Origin: Mesodorylaimus sp. YZB2_4
Taxonomy: Eukaryota; Nematoda; Enoplea; Dorylaimida; Dorylaimidae
Assembly (NCBI GenBank): GCA_030248295.1
Contig: JASANH010000882.1
Location: forward strand, 434,001-498,000
Length of the DNA: 64,000 bases
Reading direction: 5' to 3'
In this document: one piece after another, positions 46,052 through 58,600 of the stretch
How positions within the stretch are numbered: the first letter of the stretch is position 1
Layout of the letters: each line of letters starts with the position of its first letter
Program-made: the position numbers and the translations under genes
Notes under the pieces: generated by a model
The model's input: only the letters and a program-made list of their open reading frames with translations
What the model was told of the DNA's origin: nothing
Database searches by the model: none

Positions 46052-46771
46052 ATGAAATTGAAACTTGATAATTTCGTCAACTCAACACTTCGGCCTTTAT
46101 TGGCCAATGAAAACGGCCAAAAACCGTCTTTATGGATTTTCGGTTATGGATCTCTGATATGGAATCCAGGCTTTGCTTATGAGCAACATGCCAAAGCTCG
46201 ATTGCCGGGCTATAGTCGTCGATTCTATCAAGGCAATACCACATATCGTGGCACCGAGGACAGACCGGGTCGGGTGGTCACTATCATCGAGGACCAACAG
46301 GAGGACACGTACGGACTAGCCTTCAAGGTCCAGGGTTGGTCGCAGTTGACAGCAGCATTGGATCATTTGCACTATCGCGAAATCCAAAGTGGTTATGTTT
46401 TTCGTGTGGTCAGTATAGAATTGACTGAAATTCAACAAACTGTCCAGGCTTTAACTTGCATCGCTTTAAAAGACAATGCTTTCTTCATGGCCCCTTCGAC
46501 ATCAGTTGTCATCGAGAAATCGGCGGATGATCAGCAAATTCATATGAAATTGATGGCCTACCAAATTGCAACAGCTTCGGGCAAAGGTGGTCCAAATCAC
46601 GAATACTTATCCAAATTGGCCGATTCCATGCGCGTACTTTTCCCGCACGCTTTCGATGAGCATTTGTTCCAATTAGAAACACTCATGCTGCAATTTATGA
46701 ATGTTGATACTGCTACCTATGATCGCGTGCAACTCGTAGAGCTTCGAACTGGAAAACTTCAAGCTAGCTAA
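46052..46771 (+). CDS. Gamma-glutamylcyclotransferase, ChaC family
   Basis: This single-exon gene encodes 239 residues from the first ATG in frame. The enzyme cleaves the gamma-glutamyl bond of glutathione in the cytosol, giving 5-oxoproline and Cys-Gly. Seen in the sequence are the substrate-binding loop YGSLIW (near residue 32), GYSRRFYQG and the PGRVVTI strand. The catalytic Glu is in HYREIQSGY (near residue 110), the family's general acid/base position. Length is close to animal CHAC1/CHAC2. In vertebrates CHAC1 is stress-induced while CHAC2 is constitutive; which one this matches cannot be decided by eye. The TATA box suggests regulated transcription. A TTG codon extends the open frame four codons upstream but is an unlikely start. 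Confidence 0.92.
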   Translation: MKLKLDNFVNSTLRPLLANENGQKPSLWIFGYGSLIWNPGFAYEQHAKARLPGYSRRFYQGNTTYRGTEDRPGRVVTIIEDQQEDTYGLAFKVQGWSQLTAALDHLHYREIQSGYVFRVVSIELTEIQQTVQALTCIALKDNAFFMAPSTSVVIEKSADDQQIHMKLMAYQIATASGKGGPNHEYLSKLADSMRVLFPHAFDEHLFQLETLMLQFMNVDTATYDRVQLVELRTGKLQAS

Positions 46772-46940
46772 ACATTTCAAATGTAATTTCATGTCACTTA
46801 TTTATGAGCTTCACAATTGTGCTGAGCGTGATGCAGTCACTGACTGATTACCAAAGAGAAGACACTACTTGTCGTTGTGCCTTGTTCTCACGAAATGCAA
46901 AAACAGACCGGGCTGCCAGAGCCTACTACATTTATACCCA

Positions 46941-47085
46941 AAGGTGGTCTAACGGCCAAGGGCGTCTGCCTCTCACGCTAGATGCGCACTCACAGGGGAG
47001 GGTTCGACTCCCGCCTGGGTGGAAAATGATTGTCAAATATGCGTTCCCTAGACCTCGAGTGCGCTGTATGGTGCTGGGCTATGGA
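46941..47085 (+). repeat. tRNA-derived SINE family A, variant copy
   Basis: The head reads ACCCAAAGGTGGTCTAACGG, close to tRNA-Glu (GTGGTCTAGTGG). It is followed by a CTCTCAC loop segment, a perfect B box (GGTTCGACTCC) and an acceptor end CCTGGGT that pairs with the start. The tail has CTCGAGTGCGC, then GGTGCTGGGCTATGG in place of GGTGATGTGGTAAAAC. This is the best-preserved head in the window. Confidence 0.65.
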
Positions 47086-48222
47086 TAACATCGTCCTGTC
47101 CGCGATTTCCTCATTCCACTCCACACGACACCAACAAATTAAATACCACATCACGATGAGCAAAATTCACACTCCACAGTAGGCGCATACTCTAAACTGC
47201 CAGTGCAGATTGCAAGTGTCATTCGCCCGTAAAGCGTAATTATAGCAGCATTCTATCTATTACACCACTACGGCGTATGCACAACCCAATCACCTATGTA
47301 CAACCTGTTCTTGATTGATTTCCATTCGGAAGTAAGCATCTGTGAATAAGCTATAAGGCGGGAATATTCGATGCCTATGCAAGCAATCTCAAACATTCGA
47401 TACCGTTTCGGCGGGCACGTGCGTCAAGGCTTTGTTGACGAATTCACTGAAATCAAGAATCAGTCGTACAGTACATATACTGTACAATATGCTCATCTAC
47501 TCCAGCTGATCCAACAGGGTGTGGCGTAACACCACTATATGGACATACGGTATAGTAAAATTGAAACAGTACAGAGAATAGCAGCTCCTGTTAAGACTGG
47601 AATGCTAATATTTGAAAAGTATCATGCAGAATTCAGCTTCACCCTGTGACAAGGTGCAACGATTCATTTTCACGAAGACACAAAAACCATTCGGCTCGGC
47701 AGCCATAATTAGCAGAAAACAATTTCAGTTTGTCGCCAGAAACTAACAGTAATCTGCGTCTCCTTGCCGTCTGGTGGTTCAACAGAGCTCCCACCCGCGT
47801 GGCCATCCATTCTACCTCTACAGTTGTGTCAAATCTGCTAATGCTGCCGAAACAGCAGGTAACATTCATGTGTTTCTTCAGGCCCTGCATGCCTACCAAT
47901 ACCCGAGCCCGGCGGGTATGATTTGGTTATTGAAGTGGTTTTCAGAAAGTGACCAATGTGGGCATGAAGGGTGATCAGCAGATACACTTCATTTGTGTAC
48001 TGAAATTGCGCACCTGATTCTCCTACAAAGCAGTGCCTGTGATAACTGATGTCAGAAGTTGGTCCGCTAATTGTAAACAGGGAGACAGCCGCTGTTTTAG
48101 AGATATGGCCCTACAGTGGGGCCCATCGAAAGCTGCTAGCATACACACAGTATGGCGGCCTAGCTCAATGTCGGCTTTCACACACAGGACACAACCCCCG
48201 CCCCAATTTCAGGCACCCCTTA
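47086..48222. other. Spacer between ChaC and ABHD12-like genes
   Basis: The two genes converge here. No further gene is seen. The tract near 47460-47500 contains TACAGTACATATACTGTA, a short perfect palindrome. The 3' UTR of the minus-strand hydrolase must lie here, but I did not find a clear AATAAA. Confidence 0.4.
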
Positions 48223-51200
48223 CTATATGATATCAGGCAGTTCGGGGGCGTTACAAATATATTTGTGTCCGTAGTTGTGAGGATGATCGAACTCGATGAA
48301 TGACACGTCCACACCTTCCGCTTTGGCCACATCTCGCAACTGAAATAAGAATTATACACCATTAGACATCGCTAATGTTTGCCTTCGCCTCGACTGCCGA
48401 TGTGCCAGAGTCCAGCAGCCTTCCTTCCATTCTTATCTGCTAGGTAAGCAGATATCAGTCCGATCTCTGCTGGGAGGTCATCTCCTACGTATACTGTACT
48501 AGAGCATCTCACAAAATCTATTGACGACCCATAACAGAAAGAGAAAGAGAATGATACCCATAAGCCCCGAGCAGGAATCGAACCCGCACCCATGAGATCA
48601 ATGGTTCAATTCTATTCTATTTCTTGATTCCAACCCTGGCCATTCCCTGTCAGTGAATACTCACTTTGACAGCCAGTTCAAATGGAATAATATGATCATC
48701 CTTGGCATGCAGAATCAATACTGGGCACTTGACTCGCTTGATACTGAAACCAAAAGCTCCCATAAGTACCACGCACCACAATGATTCCTACAACGTTTTA
48801 CCTCTCATCTGTATTCAAAACGAGGCCAGCTCGAATTGGAGGATTCACCAAAAACCACTCAAACCAAGGAAGCCAACGAAAGATCTAAAATGAGCATAAA
48901 ATGTAAGTCAGTTATTCGGTGTTTCACAGCGTTCTGGGAATAATACCCCAGCTGACGCGACTTCAGGATTAGTCGCGTGTAATCAATAAGTCGCAGGTAC
49001 GTGCCGTGGGTTCTGGGAGGGGCTAGTTCCAAAAGAGCACGTTTCCTTCTCCTGCATTCTACCACACACAATGTAGTCTTTGAGGTTCACACGCAAGTAC
49101 ATGCACAAATCCTAAAGCCTTGAGCGGGATTCGAACCCGCGCTTCTAGGAATGCTGATCCAACCTGCTAACTGGGCCATAAAACTTTCTCACGCCCCGCT
49201 TGCAGTCGTCGGCTCAGCACGCGATATATCAAGTGATCGCAAAGGCGTAGGTTTTGAATACCGCTCAAGGCTCAAAATTATTCGTAAATATCTTCATAAA
49301 AATTGATATACCCTCCTTCCATTCAAACTCGCATGCACCCACTCTAACTTACTCTAGCCATAGGATGATTAGTCAAGACTTCCGTCAAATTATTGAATGG
49401 CGATTCCAGAATCAATCCACGTGGGCACTCGCCTCGCACGCACAATTTGTTAACCGCTGATGTGGAAATTCTAAAATAAAAATGCCCACACTCGCTCGAT
49501 TATTTGATAGAACTAATAGGAAAAGTGATTACGATGTGCCTAACGAGTGGCCCCACATAAACACTGGATTCGAACCGGCTTTTTGCAAAGCCCACTCGTA
49601 TAATTTGATTGCATCAGTTATTAGACCCATCTCGGTCGGATGACCCGTCGAGTCGCCGTACCCTGGAAAAGACATGCTACACTTCTTCATCGTATCAGCC
49701 CTTCGACAGTGCCAATTCAATTTGTTAGTCCAACCCAGTGTCCCTTCTACACGACACGGTACCATAGATGATAGCAAGGCCGCAAGAGGGGTCAACCTAC
49801 TGTTGAGACCCATCACCCGTTTCCAACCTGGAGGGGCGACATTTCCCAACTGATTCACTCAATCCACAAAATCCAAAAACTCGACTCATTACCTCTATAA
49901 TCATAGGTGATGACGTGGTAGCCAATCTCGGACAAAATATTATACAGCTTTACACGATGAGGCCCGCATCTACTCCAACTATTGCCATGATTATAAACGA
50001 ACACTGGCGCCTTGTGCTCCGATAAGAGCCTTTCGAATTCCTCGTCCGTTGATGCCTTCACGCCTTTGGGTAAGATCTGCCTAAAAAGGACACAAATTAT
50101 TGGACGGCAACTAAATTGTACGTAATAGCAAGACTGGAGCCGCCCTTGGCCGCCTTCCCCCCATCCCCGCCGCTACAAATCAGCATACAGTATCTCAATT
50201 AGGCCGAATTTTAGTGACCTAACTACAAATCACAGTCGTCGAATCAACTATTCACTGTTTGCATTTCACAAGAGCCGAACAAAGTATACATATATAAAAA
50301 CACAAGCCCTGAGCGGGAATTGAACTCACCACAGCGAAAAACTTGTAACCAGCAACCGCCCGTCAAGAGCAACAGCCGACAGAATTACTATAGCTATAGC
50401 AAGGGTTCTCCAAAACATGCTGCTTATTCAACCTTGGATCTGCAGAAGGCACTATTCCAGTCCCCACGAAATGACCAACATTTCACGAGTGCCTATCATT
50501 ACTCCCACCCCCCCCCCCCCCCGTTTCTCCAGGCAGATTTACTGGAACTCACTCTAAGGATGGATAAGATCAGAATGCAGGGGGAACTTTCAATGAAAAT
50601 TTTCCCGCCATTTTTTAATTTGACTTATTGTGCGAGCAAACTATTTTTTGCTTCTTTTAACCAAAAAATCAGTGCGATAAAGACACCCGCTGGCATTTCT
50701 TTCTTCCCTAAACCTGTCAGTATTCCTCTATTTACAGACACTGCCGGATTTCGGAGACATTGCGGTACTTTAGATGAAAGACACAACCCAGGTATTCCTT
50801 ATCGTTAGTTTCTGCGAGTGGGAGAGAGTAATCGAGCTCCGCTGGCGGGGACGGTTGATGTTTCAGCCGCAGGTATAGTCGCAAGACATGTCCAGCTCCA
50901 GTAGTACTCCTTGTCCCGCCCCCCACACTTGCTACTGCGCCAGGCTAGGTTACACTGTGCTGATATCAGCACCCCGTGATACACAGCGGGGACGAGAATC
51001 GACCAATTGTCTCATGCTCTACTTGTTTGGCCTCCTTCTCTCAACGGAACCGGATAAGTTGACCAGTGACAACCAATATTTCAAGAATCGTTCTAGAACC
51101 ATTCTTTGGCGCAAGCACAAATTCAAAGTCACAAGAAAATGATCAATTTCTGACCACTAGTGCTATCGAAGAGTTTCCAATACAGCACTGGATTTACTCT

Positions 51201-52508
51201 CAGCTCTAGTGTTATCTACATACATCCTTGCATTCCTTACTAGCCTGGCCCTGCCGTCCAAAACTTGTTTCTAACCCACAGTGAGAATTGATTTCCTAAA
51301 AAACCTTCACCTGTCGTGGCCCAATCAATACGGGATCAAAATATACTGTGCCAAGTGAAGCATGGTGACTCTTTCTTCAAATATGCGCACCTAATACCAC
51401 CCTACTCTACTTGCCCTAGCCTTTCCTCACCCCGCTAATCAGTCATCTCCATGAGCTCGCAACCAGCGCGCCCAGTCTGTGGGATATACGGGACAGAAAT
51501 CTCTGGCACAAACCTTTATCACTATTTAAGCAGGAGAAGCAGACAAACTGGAGAGCCGGCTGGAACATCAAATCTACTGGTCCCCTCTGTCAAAACAGAA
51601 TATCCCCGAGCACCGCCAAGGAGTGATAAGAAGCACCCAATCAACTTACCAGACTCCTAAGGTTATGCCTTCCTCCACAACAACGTACAAATTTCGACTA
51701 GAACCATTCACGCCGAGCGTTTGAAAATCAGAATAATTAGAAAACGGCCATTTGACTAAACAAAAGTGTCATTTTCAATTAAACATACAAGTACGATAAT
51801 CCACTAAACCTTACCAAAATTCATAAATATAAAATTGACGTGAATAAACGGCGTACAAAATAAAATGACTGGCAGGACTACATAGACAGTGAATAAGGTA
51901 CCAAGGACCACTTTGACGGTCGGCCATATAAATCTGCAATGAGCCAAGTCGATTAACCAATTCTAGCTTGGCAAGGAGACACGCCTGCCAGCCCAAGGGT
52001 GGCGATAGGATAGGCTAGGCAGCGTAGTGGTGTGAAGGGGGCATAAAAGATTCTGAATATTGCCTCACGTCGACGATAGGCAGTCACAAGTCAGTTGACA
52101 ACCCCTCCATCTCAATTTTACCATTTCATACCACTGCTCTCTGGTAACCTGACGCCACCAGTGCAGATTACGATACCAATCTTTAAACTGCTCTCTCACT
52201 TCTGCCTGAAAGTGTAGCGGCAAAGTCCAGACAGGGGTGGCCAGTTGGCACTTGCATGACGATGCACAGCATCTCAACCGTGCACATACCATGTATCCCC
52301 CCCATGTCCCCCTACTTACCCCATTCCGAAACGATTGAGTACTCAATCCGACCTCTGAAAACAAAAAAGGCAAATTTCTGGTTTGCAACCACAGTACCAC
52401 ATCCAAATATTCAGGGCTATACCCCCTCGCAACAACAACCCCAACACTTGACTTTGCAATTTACTGTTCCAAGCAAAAACACTTCGATAAACTACCAGGG
52501 GACACCAT
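48223..52508 (-). CDS. ABHD12-like membrane serine hydrolase, 11 exons
   Basis: Exons in order: 52508-52496, 52354-52320, 52205-52122, 51962-51815, 51755-51650, 50080-49893, 49662-49533, 49470-49353, 48884-48802, 48743-48665 and 48339-48223. Phases agree at every junction and give 366 residues. Animal ABHD12 enzymes are ER-membrane lysophosphatidylserine lipases. A transmembrane helix (VVLGTLFTVYVVLPVILF) comes first. Then come the RNLY and GVTLGVW-like region, the oxyanion HGN motif (VYNHGN), nucleophile elbow GHSLG (Ser), acid in HAKDDHIIP (Asp) and base in DHPHNYGHKYI (His). The end NAPELPDII matches the family's C-terminus. The complete triad predicts an active enzyme. The 13-base first exon starting at 52508 is the least certain part. 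Several tRNA-like repeats lie in or next to its introns on the same strand. Confidence 0.88.
48562..48600 (-). repeat. tRNA-like SINE B 3' arm
   Basis: The minus strand reads GGTGCGGGTTCGATTCCTGC then TCGGGGCTTA, with a perfect B box (GGTTCGATTCC). It lies in an intron of the ABHD12-like gene. Confidence 0.5.
49116..49179 (-). repeat. tRNA-like SINE B, longest copy
   Basis: The minus strand reads CCCAGTTAGCAGGTTGGATC as an A-box-like D arm. It continues with an anticodon-side segment and GCGGGTTCGAATCCCGCTCA then AGGC. The T arm is perfect, but the 5' acceptor strand does not pair with the 3' one. I therefore call a tRNA-derived repeat rather than a tRNA gene. It lies in an intron of the ABHD12-like gene. 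Confidence 0.55.
50304..50335 (-). repeat. tRNA-like SINE B 3' arm
   Basis: The minus strand reads GGTGAGTTCAATTCCCGCTC then AGGGCTTG, the same ending as the other SINE B copies with a mutated T stem. It lies in an ABHD12-like gene intron. Confidence 0.45.
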
Positions 52509-52628
52509 GACCGCCACGCAATTAGATAATCAGAACAACAGATTGTTACCAAAACAAACGAGTAATCATATCAAAAAAGCAGAAAAACTCGGAAAAAAGA
52601 CAATCGTTCAATTCCTTTGTCTATCCTG

Positions 52629-55600
52629 CTAATAATTATCCACTTCCATGGGCTGTGCAATCCCAACGACCACCGTGTCGTACCCGTATCGCTGCTGTCC
52701 ACTGATCGGATCCTTCTGCACGCTCTCATACAAGCAAGCCAGGTCGGGCGTTGTTCGGATCATGCTAGTCAATTCGAGCAGCTGCGGGCTTTTGTCCGCG
52801 TCTGGGATCACCTGAAATAGTACGAGTCAAAGACCAATCAGACTACCTCATTTGTTTGCACATTCGTACGTACGCTGCTCCAGCGATAACGCTATCACCT
52901 CTCCCCGATATTCTACATGACCCTCCCTCTCAGACCATCCGCAACCCTCCGCCACACTGCATCCACGTTTCATACCTGCAAGGCGCACACAGCTCTCAGG
53001 GCGCATCGTTTCAATTCGTCTTGTTTCTCGTACTCTTGCTTCACCGAATTAGCTTTCACTTTCTGAATACACGTCTGTTTCAACGGTTCCACCAATCGGT
53101 CCAAGCGTTGTAGGGTTTGCGTCGGACACAAAGTGGCCAAACGAATCAACATTAAATAAGTCAGCATCTTGATATCGTAATGATCCTGAAACCACAACCT
53201 TCCATTCCGCCCTGACTGTCCTTTCCAAACCTCACCTTCAATCCGTCCTCCACATGAGTCAGAAACTCGAAAACATCCAGTCGTTCCAGGCACGTGTCCA
53301 ACAAAGTGTACATGCATTCGAAAGCCGCCTTCCTCAAATCCAGTCCGTCATCGACCGTGTGCTTGAAAGGACCCATCTCCACTTCACGAATTAACTCGCG
53401 TCGTATCTTCGTTTCACCGTACACCTGCGGCAATACCGTGGCCAGGATATCGCCCTTCACCAAAGACGGCTTGTTGTGAGCCGCCGAATTGAAGGTCACC
53501 AACGCCACGCGTCGCACGTTCAGGTCTGGGTCGGTCAACGTTTGCAGAAACTCGCCGATGCACGCCTAAATGGACCGCGACATCACAAATCCATACAAGG
53601 TCACTTGGCAGCAGCTACCAGCAGACTACCCGTGTACGGGCAAAAGGGCAACCCCACCCTACTGTTCCACCGCGGGTGATTTTCGGGGACGAGGACGAGA
53701 GTTCTGGGTGTCAAAGTCAAGAAATCTGGTTCATTTCAGGTCAAGATATAGTAAGAAGTCGAATACGACTCCTCAAGATTTCTTGACATTTTCAAGAAAT
53801 CCAGTTTACTCCGCATTTCTTGGGTACAATCAGAAGTCACTATAATGTAGCCTTTTTTTGTGTCATATAATCGTGGCAAGCAGGAGCTTTTCAAAAACTG
53901 ATGGAAACCCTTCGTTAACTGTTTTATTGATAGACGAGATTAGTTTGCTCTGTAGTCAGTGGAGTTACTCAATACTTTTTGTTTTGACAGCAACTGACAA
54001 TTCATGTGACTTGCACTTGGGTGCTTGTGATACAAGGGGATCCGACATGAACCGATCTGAGCTAACATCCCGGGTGCATGTGATCATGGGAAGCAGTGAA
54101 GTGCACTGTCTATTGCAGTCATGATGTATCCGCTCTATGATGATAACTGGTGTGCTGAGAGGGGAGTGGAGGTGAACCGAGTTGAACGAGTGCTCAGGCC
54201 TGGTCGTATCGCATCCTTTCTTCTGCCTCCTTCTATGCTTTTTTATGTGTGCTCTCGACTTTTTGCTGAAGGCCACACTAACACATACCTTTTCTGAATG
54301 TGTCGATAGAAGTAAAAAGTTGAATATGAAAAAAAGTTTACTCTGCTTTTTTGCAATTAGCCTTCACATATAGTTTACTTATATTGCAGATTAGCAGAAA
54401 CAAAATTCCTTGGCGGATTTATCCGCGACTGCCTTTGTGAAATTGTATTCTTTCTTTCTTATGGCACGATTTCAAATGATTCCAAAAACCTTTCCTAGAA
54501 CCCCTTCCTCATCTGCAAGGTTTTTAACAAATTTTGAGTCAGCTTTGTCAAAATGGACCCACACTTCAGATATGTTTTCTATTCAGAAAAAAGTTTAGCA
54601 TCGATTGAAAACCAGCTTGCTAGCCTCACCTACCAATACTGACCTGATCTCACTGGTTACATGATGCACATTGCGCAACGTCTCGTCATCATGCGGAAAG
54701 GACAAATTTTTTTAATAAGTAACCATCGCACAACATTCTGCAGAATGATGATAAAATGTTTACAGTAGCGGGTATTATCAATTATCAGGAATTTGAGGAA
54801 AGATACTGGACATTTTTAATAAACTTTTTCGAGGTAGGGGACCCGGTAGATTTAGCACAGTTTTGGAAAAAACATTCAGTTTCAGTTACAGTCAGTTAAC
54901 TTAATCTAAAAAGATTCAGTTGACAGAATTTAACTGAATGACTCAGTTTTTCCTTTAAGAAATCTTCTTATCTGAACGCTTGGCAAGCATAAATCTCCAC
55001 TTTTTTCATTAAGACCCAACACTCTGGACTGTATGACTCCAACAGCTCACAAGGAGCCCTTGCCAGCCGTTACAACCGAAGAACTTGACATGACCTATGC
55101 TTGTAAATTGTTTAGGGGCAGAAGCTCTATGCAAAATATTGGACCCGTCTGACCACATGGCCAACAGTAATCAGCGCCCGAAATCCTGCAAAGTTTTTTA
55201 AATCTCCCTGCTCTGACGGTATTTTTGTTGGAAGAACCAAAAACTCTAATGTTGTAATACGGAGCGCAAAGACTGAAACCTAAAAACCAAGTTTGGAGAA
55301 GCCCCTGCGAGTTTTCCCAAACTATCTCCTTACTGCACAAGAATCCAAAAACCTGAAGGACTTTAAGCGCTGACCAGCTGGCCGGACGGATTCAATGTTT
55401 TGCAGCTTTCTTTTACACCCAGGGCCAAATTACAATCATCGATTGTGTCAAGTTTAACTTAGCAGTTGGCTAGGCTTCCTCAGATCAAGGAGATGAAAAC
55501 TCTTTCACTCACGCAGCAGGAGCTGATAAAGCACGGCAATATTGTGAAGATGTAGAAATTTTTCTCTATGATTTGAACCAAATTTAAACGGATTTTATTT

Positions 55601-58600
55601 CATTTACAGCCGCTTAGGGCTTTCTAAGCATGACAAAATCTGCTTATAACTCGCGATCAATAGGATTTCAACCAGCAATTCTCAACTGCGTTTTATTTCT
55701 CTTTGAGCTTTTAAGAACAGCTCACAACATCACCAAGTTTAGAAAACGCGGAATCTATCTGATTCCAAAAAAATCAGTTACAGTTTAAATTCAGTTTTGG
55801 CAGAGAGATTTAGTTACAGCTAACTGTATCAACGCTAGGCCCCAGTCGGACACTACCCCACCCAGAGTGGTCGACTGAAAAGATGTCAAGGGTCCCTCGC
55901 ACTATCCTAGTTTACATCAAACATCAAACACTGATCACCTTGGGTGATCTGTCTCATATTACATTTTGAACAACTAATACTGACCTTATCAAACATAGCC
56001 TCATATTTAGTATTAAAAAAAACCGCTTACACAAAAAAACCACGAGCCCCGAGTGGGAATCGATCGTCATCCATGGAGGTTACCCAGAGTATATGCTACC
56101 ATTCCAGACTCAACCTCCAACACACCCTTTTCGTCCCCTCATTGTACTGATTCAGGGTTAGAAAATGATTTTCTCTGATTTTCTAGAGAAAAATTGGATT
56201 TTCACATGGTCGCATGGCAGCACTACTAGCGCTCGTTCAAAATCCCGAACCCGATTTCGATCTCGATAAAAAGTGGTCGGGATTGGGACTGAATATTGTG
56301 GAGATAGAATGTTTTTATTGCAACAGGAAATGGGGCTGGTGTGTGGGAAACGAGCTGTAGGGTGATAATGGCATGATTAGATGAAACTACTCCCATAAAA
56401 TGCACAAGTCCTGCTTTTTCTGATGTACGATTTGCGCCCAGTTGGATATAGTAACAGCCCGCATTTGCCATCATTAGATGGTGGGCCTGCTGCAGAAGCT
56501 GGCGACATTCTGCTTGACACTGACTCAGATGGTCATGGCCATCAAAATGTTTCAGAAGGGGAAATAAAGAGACCTTGGCGGATGATTGAATTATTAGAGG
56601 AGAAGGAGGGGATTTGTTTGCTAATTTGTAACTGATTCTTCGCTTGCCTGATTTTGAATGCAATGATAAATAGTGCACTAAAAATTATCTAAGGAAAGGG
56701 ATAGGTGGCTTTTAATTTGCTGGCTGCTCAGGGTGGGTTGTAGGTCATCTATAGCCAATGAAAAGCGCTCTCTTTAAAAAATCCCGATCCTGTCCCGGTC
56801 CCGATCCCGGTCGGGATTGAGCGAGTCCCGATCCCGATACCAATCCCGAAAATAATGATCCCGAACGAACGCTAAGCACTACAACCTATTTCAACTGATT
56901 TATTGATTTTTATAGGGATTCAAGAGTTAGAGCCCCAGAATGAACCCCGATTCCGCGTCTAAATTACCCATTTTCCCTGATTTTCACAGGTTTTCCACAC
57001 ACTTCTCTGATTCCGTGACTTTTCCAGACTTGTATTCCAACTTTGTGATCCCCCCACATCTAACCTCACCTCCACCTTGCCCGCACTCACCTTCAGCAAA
57101 TTATCCACCGGTTGTGGTTGATCGACGATAGTGAACTTTACTGCCGTGACCACGGTGGCTCGTACCAACGGATTGTCGTTCCCGATCAAATGGCCTTTCA
57201 ATTTCGGCAACAAACGCTCCGGTTCTAACAAGCATAATTTGCCCAAGCATTCGGCCACCACGTTCCGCACGCCTTCCTCGTTACAACCCGAATGCGACAA
57301 CAGCACCTACAACACACAGAATAGACCAATTTAGTGTCAACTCTTATAAACTCACGCATCGCCTACACGCCTGTATTTTATCGAGCACCATAAAAACCCT
57401 GATCCACTGCCTACCTTATACACATGCTCTAAGCACTGAATTTCCGCTCTTCTGGACACGAATTGCCCATTCATAGCATTCCTATGTTAATAGGTTCCTT
57501 CAGGTAAGAGCACAAAATTCCACTCCCAGCAAAGTGTGTCTAGCTTACAAATATCTCGACTTCCAGGCAGCCTCACCCACTCAAGCTAAACTGCACTACA
57601 TTATTATCGGCCATCTTCACGCCTGTCATGCGCATCTTTTTTATGCACACAATGGCCATCAGCACTATGCCACGCTATTGCAGTCATCGCTATCGTTGAG
57701 CCAGGGCAGCCCCGAAAACCCCTTCAAGCACAGCCCCCAATCGGTTAGCCTGGGAGTAGAGTGATTTTTCCCAAAAAATCTTTCCCGCCCGTTCTAAATT
57801 TACATTTTCATATTTGCGCAAATTATTACAAGAAAAACTGGAAATAGAGATGATGAAAGCCAAATTCGACTAGGCTACCTTGGTTTTCCCATTTTTTCCC
57901 TGACTCATTGGATGCCGCATTCAGTGGCAGTCATTAAAAGTTACCGACTGCAACTCAGCAAACCAAAAGAAACACGCTTATAACCTCAATGTCATTTTCT
58001 TAAATTTATTATCAGCTGGTAAAGCTTCACATTTTTCAGACCAGGCTCATCAGCATCCAGAGCCTAGCCTCTGGCCAGGGGAGGGGTTTTGAAACTTTTC
58101 AGGCGTCCGAAGTGGGGAGGGGTCCGAGAAACAACAAAGCAAGCTTTTGTATGCAAAGGGGCCCATGGGTCTGCTCCACTAATTTCACGGCACGGCAACA
58201 ACCAGTTTGTCCACAACTCATCACCAGCGCCAGTGCTAGTCATCCAAGTACACAACACTTACCATCCAAATTTGGTCAATGTGCGGTTTGAATATTGCAG
58301 AAACGCTTTCTACTTCCATCATCGTCGATTCCGAGCTGATGATCTCCTGGAATGGCAACAAATCTAACCATCCTGCACTCCTGCCAAAAACTATTCGCTT
58401 GCGACCAGCCCCATTTTGCGATAAAATTTCATGCGCCCCAAATAACACCCCATTTCGAGTTAGAAACAATTTCAAAACTGATAAAGCAAGCAAGCCCAGT
58501 CTCACCTTTAAAGCGTGCAGAAGCAAATATTGTCGTTTCGGTTGTGTCTCGATTTCTTTCAATACGATAGGTAAATATTTTTCCAAATTCCCAACAGCCA

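Noticed and set aside
49116-49179. Possible tRNA gene on the minus strand
   Set aside because: The T arm is perfect, but the acceptor strands do not pair and the anticodon stem is broken; kept as a SINE.
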